From JBAXTE01 sp964653595 (lineage in GTDB: Bacteria > Bacteroidota > Bacteroidia > Bacteroidales > WCHB1-69): a stretch of DNA of 64,000 nt. The stretch lies in contig CAZZHH010000004.1 in NCBI GenBank assembly GCA_964653595.1, positions 33,737 to 97,736 of the forward strand. The letters run 5' to 3'. The notes under the pieces are model-generated. The model was given only the letters and a program-made list of their open reading frames with translations. It did no database searches and was not told the DNA's origin. The translations under genes were made by a program, and so were the position numbers. Positions within the stretch are counted from its first letter, which is position 1; every line of letters starts with the position of its first letter. This document shows positions 8,912 to 17,196 of the stretch, in pieces.

Positions 8912-11593
8912 ATGACAACAGATGAATTAGACCACATATACAGTGAGTCAACTAATAACAACGAGCCCATAGATGAAACTGCTGAAGACACCAAGCTTCA
9001 CAGAATTACAAACATACAAAGTATGTTTAAAAATTGGTGGTTAGATTACGCCTCTTATGTTGTCCTTCAGCGAGCGGTTCCAGATATTATTGATGGGTTT
9101 AAGCCTGTTCAACGAAGGATAATGCACTCGATGTGGGAATTGGAAGATGGAAGGTACAACAAAGTTGCCAACATCATAGGTAACACGATGAAATATCACC
9201 CACATGGAGATAGATCTATTGGGGATGCAATCACACAGCTGGGACAAAAAGAGCTCTTAATAGATATGCAGGGGAACTGGGGGAATATTTTAACAGGAGA
9301 TTCTGCAGCTGCACCTCGATATATCGAAGCCAGACTTTCAAAATTTGCACTTGATGTAGTGTATAATCCCAAAACAACTCCATGGAAGTCGTCTTACGAT
9401 GGGAGAAATAAAGAGCCCATTGTGCTACCCGTTAAATTTCCCTTATTGCTTGCTCAAGGCGTAGAGGGTATAGCTGTAGGTTTGGCTAGTAAAATTCTAC
9501 CTCATAATTTCAATGAACTGATTGATGCCTCAATTGCCCACTTACAAAACAAACCTTTTGAGTTGTACCCTGATTTTCAAACTGGCGGATTGATAGATGT
9601 TACAAAATACAACGATGGAATCCGTGGAGGGAAAGTTAGAGTTAGAGCTAAAATAAGTGTGTTAGACAAAAAAACACTGGTAATAAAAGAGATTCCATTC
9701 ACCTCCACTACCTCTTCGCTTATCGACAGTATTCTTCAAGCAAATGAAAAAGGAAAAATAAAAATTAGGAAAATCGATGACAACACTGCCGAAAATGTTG
9801 AAATACTGATTCATCTTGTCCCAAATATTTCCCCCGATCAAACCATTGATGCGTTGTATGCTTTTACAAATTGTGAAATTTCTTTATCTCCAAATACTTG
9901 TGTTATTAGCAATAACACTCCCATATTTCCGAGTATTTCTGAACTACTTATAGAGTCTACTACCCACACTGTTTCCCTTTTAAAATCGGAGCTTGATATT
10001 CGCTTAGCTGAATTACAAGAACAGTGGCATTTCTCTTCTCTTGAGAAAATTTTCATTGAAAATAGAATCTATATTTTAATTGAAGATTGTGAAACATGGG
10101 AGAGTGTTATCGAAACCATTAATAAAGGACTCAATCCTTTTAAATCAATATTCAAAAGGGAGATTACCAGAGAGGATATTATCCGTTTAACTGAAATAAA
10201 AATTAAACGCATTTCCAAATTTGATAGTTTTAAAGCAGACGAGTTAATTAATAACATTGAAATTGAGATGGAAGAAGTATTAAATCATCTCAACAATTTG
10301 ATCGATTATGCTATCAACTATTACCGTCAAATTAAGAAAAAACATGGAAAAGGCAGAGAACGAAAAACGGAAATTAGAAATTTTGAAAACATTGAAGCTC
10401 AGCTAGTAGCCGTTGCTAACCAAAAGCTTTACGTCAATAGAAGTGAGGGGTTTGTTGGATTCAGTTTAAAAAAGGATGAGTTTGTTTGCGATTGTTCTGA
10501 TATTGACGATATAATTGTAATAAAAGCAGATGGCAAATTCTTAGTTACCAAAGTGTCCGATAAGAGCTTTGTTGGTCAAAACATCATCCATATTGATGTT
10601 TTCAAAAAAAATGACGACCGTACTGTTTATCATTTGATATACACCGATGGTCCCTATGGGAATGTGATGGCAAAACGGTTTTCTATTGGAGGGGTAACTC
10701 GCGATAAAGAATATGATTTAACAAAGGGTGCTAAAAACTCCAAAGTACTCTATTTTTCAGCTAATGCAAATGGCGAAGCTGAAAAGATAAAAGTGTTTTT
10801 AAAACCTAAACCTAAATTAAAAAAGCTCTCTTTTGAATTTAATTTCGGCACTTTAAATGTCAAAAATCGGAATTCGATGGGGAACATTTTAAGTAGAAAT
10901 CCTATTAAGCGAATTGATTTGATTGAAAAAGGAGCTTCCACCCTCTCTGCATTAGAATTGTGGTACGACGAAACGGTAATGAGGCTCAATACGGAAAATA
11001 GAGGTAAATCACTTGGTTTATTTAAAGGGAAACACCAACTATTAACTATTTATAAATCTGGGTATTACTATACTAAAAAAGTAGATTTAACACTCCATTT
11101 TGAAGATGACTTGCTCTGTATTGAACGTTTTAAACCAAACAAGCCAATCACCGTTTTGTACCAAGAACTGGATAGCAAGAAGTATTTCATAAAACGTTTT
11201 TTACCTGAATTAAGTGACAAAAAGGTTGAATTCTTTTCAAATCCTTCCAACATTTTAATCCTATTAATCTCAAATGACTATTTACCTATAGCTGACATTA
11301 AATGGAAAAAGAAGAATGGCGACCTGATCAATGAGTCTGTCGAGTTATCTTCCTTGGTTGAGATAATGAGTATTAAAGCAAAAGGGAAACGATTACCATA
11401 TGAATCTATTAAATCTGCTACACTTCTTGATCCATTGCCATACGATGAAATCGAAGAGATGGATGAAGAATCTGAAATTGAAAATCCTGAACTCGAAGAA
11501 CTATGGAATAATCCAAATTCATTGATAGACGAAGTAACCCCAATTATAAAAGTAAACGACGACGAAGAACCTAAGCAGATGACCTTATTTTAA
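8912..11593 (+). CDS. parC: Type IIA topoisomerase subunit A, topoisomerase IV (ParC) type
   Basis: The 893-residue protein has the GyrA/ParC breakage-reunion domain. SYVVLQRAVPDIIDGFKPVQRR lies near residues 48-69 and the DNA-cleaving tyrosine is Y137 in SAAAPRYIEARLS. The C-terminal half is a beta-pinwheel-like region. I see no GyrA box (QRRGGKG-like), which favours ParC, the decatenating topoisomerase IV, over gyrase. The C-terminus is very acidic (EEMDEESEIENPELEEL). The residue after HGD (98-100), at the quinolone-contact position, is Arg101. The ParE partner is not in the window. A MarR-like gene follows 12 bases downstream. Confidence 0.93.
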   Translation: MTTDELDHIYSESTNNNEPIDETAEDTKLHRITNIQSMFKNWWLDYASYVVLQRAVPDIIDGFKPVQRRIMHSMWELEDGRYNKVANIIGNTMKYHPHGDRSIGDAITQLGQKELLIDMQGNWGNILTGDSAAAPRYIEARLSKFALDVVYNPKTTPWKSSYDGRNKEPIVLPVKFPLLLAQGVEGIAVGLASKILPHNFNELIDASIAHLQNKPFELYPDFQTGGLIDVTKYNDGIRGGKVRVRAKISVLDKKTLVIKEIPFTSTTSSLIDSILQANEKGKIKIRKIDDNTAENVEILIHLVPNISPDQTIDALYAFTNCEISLSPNTCVISNNTPIFPSISELLIESTTHTVSLLKSELDIRLAELQEQWHFSSLEKIFIENRIYILIEDCETWESVIETINKGLNPFKSIFKREITREDIIRLTEIKIKRISKFDSFKADELINNIEIEMEEVLNHLNNLIDYAINYYRQIKKKHGKGRERKTEIRNFENIEAQLVAVANQKLYVNRSEGFVGFSLKKDEFVCDCSDIDDIIVIKADGKFLVTKVSDKSFVGQNIIHIDVFKKNDDRTVYHLIYTDGPYGNVMAKRFSIGGVTRDKEYDLTKGAKNSKVLYFSANANGEAEKIKVFLKPKPKLKKLSFEFNFGTLNVKNRNSMGNILSRNPIKRIDLIEKGASTLSALELWYDETVMRLNTENRGKSLGLFKGKHQLLTIYKSGYYYTKKVDLTLHFEDDLLCIERFKPNKPITVLYQELDSKKYFIKRFLPELSDKKVEFFSNPSNILILLISNDYLPIADIKWKKKNGDLINESVELSSLVEIMSIKAKGKRLPYESIKSATLLDPLPYDEIEEMDEESEIENPELEELWNNPNSLIDEVTPIIKVNDDEEPKQMTLF

Positions 11594-11605
11594 CCAATTT
11601 TTATT

Positions 11606-12226
11606 ATGGAAGCACAAAAAATGGACGGACTAAAGATTGTTGAACTAGTATGTTTATACCAAATGTACTATTCAGAAACCAAAAACGAGAACCTTAAAAG
11701 CTTTAGTGCTTGGTTGTCAAAAAACGCAGAAGGAAATGGAAACGATGAAGAGACTGCTTCTGAAGAGATTATGAACATTAGTATCATTGATTCTTTAATT
11801 AGGATTTCAAAATTCATTAAACTTTTTCATAAAGACGTTTTTAACCAACATCAAATTAAAACATTCGAGGAGTATAAGTTTTTACAGACCATTAAGATGA
11901 TGGAAAATCCTGCTAAATCTGATGTTTACACGAGTACAATAACCGAATTAACTACTGGCGCAAAAATTATGAAACGCCTGATAGAAATGGGATTTGTGAA
12001 AGAATTTGATGATAAAATTGATAAACGAATTAAAAGAATTAAACTAACAAATAAAGGACTAAAGGAGATTTCAGATGTGGAATCTTCTATCCATCTTAAC
12101 AACGATAAGATTTTATCTTTCACTCCCATTCAAGATAAAACGATTTTATTGCAAATATTAAATTCTATGAACGGATACCATACAGAATTATATAACACAA
12201 ATCCTGAAAAGTTTACAAGTCTATAA
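11606..12226 (+). CDS. MarR-like winged-helix transcriptional regulator
   Basis: The 206-residue protein shows a MarR-type winged helix in its central part: a helix pair near residues 90-135 (ELTTGAKIMKRLIEMGFVKEF as recognition helix and turn), then the basic wing DKRIKRIKLTNKG near 140-152 and a C-terminal helical dimerisation segment. MarR proteins usually repress nearby genes or respond to small ligands. It starts 12 bases after the parC-like gene, so it is probably co-transcribed with it. Its target is unknown. The match is to the fold pattern, not to a specific subfamily. Confidence 0.7.
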   Translation: MEAQKMDGLKIVELVCLYQMYYSETKNENLKSFSAWLSKNAEGNGNDEETASEEIMNISIIDSLIRISKFIKLFHKDVFNQHQIKTFEEYKFLQTIKMMENPAKSDVYTSTITELTTGAKIMKRLIEMGFVKEFDDKIDKRIKRIKLTNKGLKEISDVESSIHLNNDKILSFTPIQDKTILLQILNSMNGYHTELYNTNPEKFTSL

Positions 12227-12303
12227 ATTCGATGTTGCTTGGTTAATACAAGAGGTGAATATGAATCCGAAGCTATAACTTGTAATATAGTTTTGTCTGA
12301 AAT

Positions 12304-12333
12304 AAAAAAAGCGACTTAAAAAAGTCGCTTTTT
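12304..12333. terminator. Strong bidirectional terminator hairpin (first copy)
   Basis: A perfect 12-bp stem AAAAAGCGACTT / AAGTCGCTTTTT with an AAAA loop. It lies 77 bases after the MarR-like gene and can end that plus-strand transcript as well as minus-strand transcription from the tRNA. A second, related hairpin is at 12409-12434. Confidence 0.85.
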
Positions 12334-12348
12334 CTTTGTAGCGAGAAG

Positions 12349-12364
12349 TCCGTCAACTGACGGA
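12349..12364. repeat. 16-bp palindrome, copy 1 (TCCGTCA-AC-TGACGGA)
   Basis: Two perfect 7-bp arms around a 2-base centre, replacing part of the decayed tRNA copy. It is nearly identical to copy 2, ten bases further on. Confidence 0.85.
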
Positions 12365-12374
12365 TGAACTCGTG

Positions 12375-12390
12375 TCCGTCAGCTGACGGA
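12375..12390. repeat. 16-bp palindrome, copy 2 (TCCGTCA-GC-TGACGGA)
   Basis: Same 7-bp arms as copy 1 with a self-complementary GC centre, so it is a perfect 16-bp palindrome. The two copies could also pair with each other. Confidence 0.85.
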
Positions 12391-12408
12391 TATGAATCCG
12401 ACGCAATC

Positions 12409-12434
12409 AAAAAAAGCGACTTAAATAGTCGCTT
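12409..12434 (-). terminator. Terminator hairpin behind tRNA-Met (second copy)
   Basis: On the minus strand an 8-bp stem AAGCGACT / AGTCGCTT is followed by a run of T (A at 12409-12415 on the plus strand). It begins 6 bases past the tRNA 3' end. It repeats the hairpin at 12304-12333 with small changes. Confidence 0.75.
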
Positions 12435-12440
12435 GAAATG

Positions 12441-12514
12441 TAGCGGGGACGAGAGTTGAACTCGTGACCTCCGGGTTATGAATCCGACGCTCTAACCAAC
12501 TGAGCTACCCCGCC
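12441..12514 (-). tRNA. tRNA-Met (anticodon CAT)
   Basis: A 74-base cloverleaf on the minus strand. The acceptor stem is GGCGGGG / CCCCGCT with one G-T wobble at the end. The D-arm is GCTC-AGTTGGTTA-GAGC. The anticodon loop TTCATAA gives CAT, and the T-arm is ACGAG-TTCAACT-CTCGT. The last anticodon-stem pair is an A-C mismatch. The closed first acceptor pair and D-arm look like elongator Met rather than initiator, although an Ile2 (lysidine) tRNA also has CAT and cannot be fully excluded. The 3' CCA is not encoded. A terminator hairpin follows. Confidence 0.95.
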
Positions 12515-12585
12515 ATTATTTTAGAGTGCAAAATTAAGTATTCTATTTGAATTTCACAAACATTTGCAGAAACAAATACATCAAT

Positions 12586-13536
12586 TTACCCTTGAATATT
12601 TATAGTAGGTTGATTTTCAACTGGTAATTTTCCTGATTTTCTAATTTTTACGGTGCGTTGACTGAGGTAAACACCAAAAATGGCAACCAATATTCCAATA
12701 ATTTTCATGGTTGTAAACTGTTCATTTAAGATAAAGAAAGCACCTACTGCAGTAAAAATAGGAATGAAGTTAGTATAAATGTTTGCTTTAGCTAAACCCA
12801 GGTTTCTCACCACGTATGTATAAAGAATAAAAGCTAAGGAAGAGGCAAAAATGGATAGAAAGATCAACGAAGAAATTAATTTAAAATTTGGTTCTACTTC
12901 TTTCACATTATCTATCCCAAAAATCAAGAATAGCGGCAAAAACCAGATAGTTCCAATTAAATTTTGCACTGCAATCATAAACATGGGATGAAAAGAAATA
13001 TCAATTTTTTTCATAACAACTCCATAATTAATTGCAGCAAAAACGGCTAAAAACACCAATAAAATTCCATCAATAGGGGCACTAAATTTCATCTCTTTGT
13101 TCAACATCATGATAATCACTCCACTGCATGATATAAAAATTCCCAAGAAATTTACGAAAGACAGTCGTTCTTTTAAAAAATAGAAACCAATCAGAGCTGT
13201 AAAAACGGGAATAGTTGAAATAATTACTGCAGTAATGGTAGCATCCACTTTTTTTAACCCATAACTTTCGCCAATAAAATAGAGAAAAGGTTCAAAAAAA
13301 GATAAAAGAACAAATAATTTCAGGCTTTTACCCAGGGGTTTTATCTCCCTTCGCATGAAGAAATATAAAAACAGAAAAAGCAAAACGGTGGATATAGACA
13401 AACGAAGAGTAATGGTGGTAATTGGATTGTAATAATCAAAAACCACCTTTGACCAGACAAATGACAATCCCCAGAAAACCATCGACAAAAAGGCAAAGAG
13501 GATTATTGTAGGACTGTTAGTTTTAGTTAAATTCAT
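12586..13536 (-). CDS. EamA/DMT-family transporter
   Basis: The 316-residue protein has ten hydrophobic segments in two five-helix repeats, the drug/metabolite transporter (EamA, RhaT-like) layout. Repeat marks are WGLSFVWSKVVF near residue 22 and a second repeat starting near residue 155 that ends with EQFTTMKIIGILVAIFGVYLS. Family members move small metabolites across the inner membrane; substrates cannot be predicted from sequence. It is the last gene of a minus-strand run and begins 29 bases after ligA, so it is probably co-transcribed with it. Confidence 0.88.
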   Translation of the reverse strand: MNLTKTNSPTIILFAFLSMVFWGLSFVWSKVVFDYYNPITTITLRLSISTVLLFLFLYFFMRREIKPLGKSLKLFVLLSFFEPFLYFIGESYGLKKVDATITAVIISTIPVFTALIGFYFLKERLSFVNFLGIFISCSGVIIMMLNKEMKFSAPIDGILLVFLAVFAAINYGVVMKKIDISFHPMFMIAVQNLIGTIWFLPLFLIFGIDNVKEVEPNFKLISSLIFLSIFASSLAFILYTYVVRNLGLAKANIYTNFIPIFTAVGAFFILNEQFTTMKIIGILVAIFGVYLSQRTVKIRKSGKLPVENQPTINIQG

Positions 13537-13565
13537 ATATTTGATATCGGTTTGTAGAATTAATG

Positions 13566-15611
13566 TTATTGATGACCAATCATATTGAAAAAATCCTCTT
13601 CCCCAATCATTGGTATTTGTAAAGATTGTGCTTTTTTCAACTTTTCAGGCCCCATGCTCTCTCCTGCTATGATATAATCCGTTTTGGCAGATATTGCACT
13701 CACATTTTTTCCACCATTCATTTCAATTAATCGTTTGAGTTCATCTCTCGAAATAGAGAACTTTCCGCTTACTACAAAAGATTTTCCTTCTAGTATCTCG
13801 TTTATTATCGATTGCTCGGCAGTTTCAAACTGCAACCCTGCATTTTTAAGTTTCTGAATAATGATTTTATGGTTTTCAATTTGAAAATATTCAACCACCG
13901 ATTTGGCTATTTGTTCACCTACATCCTCTATGGTAATCAGATCTTCTACTTTGGCTTTCATAATAGCATCGATATTTTTTAGTGCTCGTGCAATTTTTTT
14001 GGCTACTGTTTCACCCACAAAACGTATTCCCAAAGAAAACAAGACGCGTTCAAAGGGGACCTCCTTTGATTTTTCAAGTGCATCCAGGATATTCATCACC
14101 GTTTTTTCCCTGAAACTAATTTTGCGGTCACCGCTATCTGCTACAATTACTTTTTCAAGACCAATCAGCATATCATAATTAAGTCTGTATAAATCAGCCA
14201 CATTATGAATCAGTTTCTGATCAAAAAGAATCTCTATCTTACCTTCACCAAGACTGTCGATGTTCATCGCTTTGCGACCTATGAAATGTTCCAGACGCCC
14301 TTTTATTTGAGGAGGACAGAGGTCATAATTGGGACAATAGTTGGCTGCTTCACCCTCCATTCGGATTAATTCTGAGCCACATTCGGGGCAATGGTTGGTG
14401 AAACGAACGGGAGTTGCAAATAACTCTCTATTGGCGGTCTCCACTCCCACTATTTTTGGGATGATTTCGCCTCCTTTTTCTAGATATACGTAATCGTTGT
14501 GATGCAAATCCAACCCGGTGATAACATCTGCATTGTGCAAAGAAGCTCGTTTTACGGTGGTTCCACCTAGAGCGACTGGTTTCAGATTGGCCACTGGGGT
14601 TACCGCACCAGTACGACCTACTTGAAAATCAACACTAAGCAACTGGGTGAGCACTCGTTCTGTTTTGTATTTGAACGCAACAGCCCATCTAGGAGTTTTG
14701 GCGGTAAAACCAAGCTGTTTTTGAATGTCGAAATCATTGATTTTAATTACAGCTCCATCGGTATCGAAAGGCAGTTTTTTACGTTCCACATCCCAACGAT
14801 GAATAAAATCGAACACGCCTTCGATATTTGAATGAACCTCAGAATATGGAGAGATCTTAAAACCCCATTTTTTTGCCATTTCTAATGAATCATAATGTGA
14901 ATTTGCAAATGGTTCATTAGAATAAATACCATATAGAAAACAGTCGAGTTTTCGTTTAGCTACTTCTTTTGGATCTTGCATTTTTAAACTACCTGAAGCA
15001 GCATTTCTCGGATTGGCTAAAGGAAACTCCCCTTGTTCAACCCTTTGTTGATTGAGCCATTCAAAGCTACTATGCGGAAGAATCACCTCCCCTCTAATTT
15101 CAAAAGAGGTTGGAAAACTACCTTTTAACTTAATCGGAATAGATGGAATTGTTTTTATGTTATTTAAAACGTCATCTCCTTGGATACCATCGCCACGAGT
15201 AACAGCTTTTACCAAAACTCCATTCTCATACCATAAACTAATTGCAACTCCATCAAATTTCAATTCACACACAAAATCAATCGCATTATCTTGAAAAATC
15301 ACATCCTTGTATACCCTATTTGCAAATTCTCGTACTTCTTCTTCGGTATATGTATTTGCAAGAGATAGCATGGGGTATTTATGTTTAACTTGATCAAACT
15401 TTTTACTCACTTCTCCCCCAACCCGTTGCGTGGGTGAATCCAAATGCATCCATTGTGGATTAGCTTTTTCAAGCAACATCAGTTCATTCATCATCATGTC
15501 AAAATCATAATCCGAAATAGATGGCTGATCCAAGACATAATATTGGTGATTATGCTTATTGAGTTCTTGTGTTAAAAAATCAATTCTAGCTTTAATATCT
15601 TCCCTATTCAT
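13566..15611 (-). CDS. ligA: NAD-dependent DNA ligase
   Basis: A 681-residue, full-length LigA. Order: Ia domain for NAD binding (HNHQYYVLDQPSISDYDFD near 20-38), adenylation domain with the active-site lysine K118 in ELKFDG, OB-fold (VGRTGAVTPVANLKPV), four-Cys zinc finger (CPECG ... CPNYDLC, about 405-430), helix-hairpin-helix region (near 465-590) and a C-terminal BRCT domain (about 600-681). It seals nicks during replication and repair using NAD. It begins 27 bases after a glycosyltransferase gene and ends 29 bases before the EamA gene. This tight placement in an envelope-glycan gene run is probably incidental. Confidence 0.98.
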   Translation of the reverse strand: MNREDIKARIDFLTQELNKHNHQYYVLDQPSISDYDFDMMMNELMLLEKANPQWMHLDSPTQRVGGEVSKKFDQVKHKYPMLSLANTYTEEEVREFANRVYKDVIFQDNAIDFVCELKFDGVAISLWYENGVLVKAVTRGDGIQGDDVLNNIKTIPSIPIKLKGSFPTSFEIRGEVILPHSSFEWLNQQRVEQGEFPLANPRNAASGSLKMQDPKEVAKRKLDCFLYGIYSNEPFANSHYDSLEMAKKWGFKISPYSEVHSNIEGVFDFIHRWDVERKKLPFDTDGAVIKINDFDIQKQLGFTAKTPRWAVAFKYKTERVLTQLLSVDFQVGRTGAVTPVANLKPVALGGTTVKRASLHNADVITGLDLHHNDYVYLEKGGEIIPKIVGVETANRELFATPVRFTNHCPECGSELIRMEGEAANYCPNYDLCPPQIKGRLEHFIGRKAMNIDSLGEGKIEILFDQKLIHNVADLYRLNYDMLIGLEKVIVADSGDRKISFREKTVMNILDALEKSKEVPFERVLFSLGIRFVGETVAKKIARALKNIDAIMKAKVEDLITIEDVGEQIAKSVVEYFQIENHKIIIQKLKNAGLQFETAEQSIINEILEGKSFVVSGKFSISRDELKRLIEMNGGKNVSAISAKTDYIIAGESMGPEKLKKAQSLQIPMIGEEDFFNMIGHQ

Positions 15612-15638
15612 GTATGCAAATGATTGAAAATTTGTAAT

Positions 15639-17186
15639 TTAACTTTTTCTATACTTCAATGAAAACTTGTTATTTTTATAGACAGTAACAATATAATTTT
15701 TATTTACCGGGTTGATGGTGGATAAAAGCTGATCAATGTAGCTTGGAAATATGGTAGTTTCATAGGTAAGTTGAGGCATAATTTTTTTCATCTGTTCGAT
15801 TCTATTCGGAAGATTCTCCAACGTATAGAAAAGTACAAAACGAGGCTCATTATCTGAGTTCCAAGGCAAATGTAACGAATCCAATGGTTGATTATTGGTG
15901 ATATTAAACTCAATGGGGTATTGCCCTGTATAAAAAAGTGGCGACCACAATGTCATATTATCCACAGTATTTTCAATCATGAAACTTTGTACATTCTCGT
16001 ACTTATAAAGGTGTAACATCGATTCCACTCGTGTTCGTTTTGAATACATAGTGGAGATAACCAAAAGCAAAGTCATGTTGATGGTGATAGCAAAAATCCA
16101 TGCTACCCGTTCAGATCTTTGCGAAAACCATTTAATTCTGCCTTTCTCTCTTAATTCATGCCAGCCGATCATCCCAGAGATAACAAAAAACGGCAAAATT
16201 GGCAATATAAAACGCTCTTGCTTATTTGGGAAATAGGAATGAAAAACAAAAAAGAGAATGAATGGAAGAAAGAGAATTAGATGTTTGCGCCACGAATAAA
16301 AGAGACCAGTCACCAAAAACAGACTGACAGGAGGAATCACAATACCCATGATTACCAATATGTAGTTATACCAAGGACCGTTAGGATAATCTCCTTTGTG
16401 AACGACATTATAACGAGCATACTCCATTAATTCAGCAAATGGTCTTTTCCAAATCAAATAATCAATCAATCCTTGAGTAAGAAAAAGAACAATGAAAAAA
16501 CCGATGGTAAACCAAACTGCTTTTAGAAATCCTTTTTTGAATAGAATTACAAGTCCTAATCCTAGAATAAAAAAAGCAACCTGAAATCTAACAGAGAAGG
16601 CCAATGCACTGAACATCCCACTATATAAAAAAGCAGAGGATTTTATGGTGTTACTTTCAAAATCATCCTTAACCACGACCCAGATAGAGAGCAACAGAAA
16701 AGGAATGGTTACAATTTCAACCATGGTACGAACGCTCAGCCAAGGCATTGTCCATAAACAGGCAAGGATCAGACCTGTAGTAAATGCTGTTTTTGAATTC
16801 GAGAGTTTTAAAGTTATTTTATACCCCAAAGACACAACCAAAAGAGAGAATGAAGCATGCAACAAACGGATAATCAACATTTTAGTATCAGGAGATACAA
16901 TTCCTATTGCATTAAATAACCCTAATAATATAAAATTAATCCCAGGATAAAACAAGCTATGTCCTTGCGGTCCATTATTTCCAATAGTCCAGGGCAACCA
17001 ATTTCCTGAATCGCGACCATCTACCCATGATTGAGGAGTTTCAACGTAGATGAAATGGTCGTCGTGCATACCAAAACCCTTCGCAAATATAACTGCAACC
17101 AACCTTACCACGATAGCCAAAATCAATAGGAAAGAAAGTGGATTTTTTTTATAAAAATCATGAATCGACTGAATAATTTTTCGCAT
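15639..17186 (-). CDS. GT-C fold glycosyltransferase (ArnT/GT22-like) membrane protein
   Basis: The 515-residue protein has about ten transmembrane segments and a soluble C-terminal tail. The first extracytoplasmic loop carries the acidic pair HDDHF near residue 42, typical of polyprenyl-phosphate-sugar dependent GT-C enzymes. A later loop has PNKQERFILPILPF near residue 320, recalling the HKExRFxxP motif of GT22 mannosyltransferases (Alg9/PIG-B). It probably transfers a sugar from a lipid-phosphate donor to an envelope glycan outside the inner membrane. It follows two GT4 genes (10-base gap) and precedes ligA. The acceptor and sugar are unknown. Confidence 0.75.
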   Translation of the reverse strand: MRKIIQSIHDFYKKNPLSFLLILAIVVRLVAVIFAKGFGMHDDHFIYVETPQSWVDGRDSGNWLPWTIGNNGPQGHSLFYPGINFILLGLFNAIGIVSPDTKMLIIRLLHASFSLLVVSLGYKITLKLSNSKTAFTTGLILACLWTMPWLSVRTMVEIVTIPFLLLSIWVVVKDDFESNTIKSSAFLYSGMFSALAFSVRFQVAFFILGLGLVILFKKGFLKAVWFTIGFFIVLFLTQGLIDYLIWKRPFAELMEYARYNVVHKGDYPNGPWYNYILVIMGIVIPPVSLFLVTGLFYSWRKHLILFLPFILFFVFHSYFPNKQERFILPILPFFVISGMIGWHELREKGRIKWFSQRSERVAWIFAITINMTLLLVISTMYSKRTRVESMLHLYKYENVQSFMIENTVDNMTLWSPLFYTGQYPIEFNITNNQPLDSLHLPWNSDNEPRFVLFYTLENLPNRIEQMKKIMPQLTYETTIFPSYIDQLLSTINPVNKNYIVTVYKNNKFSLKYRKS

Positions 17187-17196
17187 AAAATCTTAG

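Larger units (their letters stand above)
12339..12404 (-). pseudogene. Decayed partial copy of the neighbouring tRNA-Met, carrying two palindromes
   Basis: Three blocks repeat the tRNA-Met at 12441-12514 in the same order and strand. TGTAGCG at 12337-12343 matches the 3' end, TGAACTCGTG at 12365-12374 matches the T-arm, and TATGAATCCGACGC at 12391-12404 matches the anticodon arm. The sequences between blocks are replaced by two near-identical 16-bp palindromes. The D-arm and 5' acceptor half are missing, so it cannot be a working tRNA. Together with the duplicated hairpin (12304 and 12409) this points to a tandem duplication of about 105 bp of the tRNA 3' half plus terminator, followed by decay. 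Confidence 0.7.
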
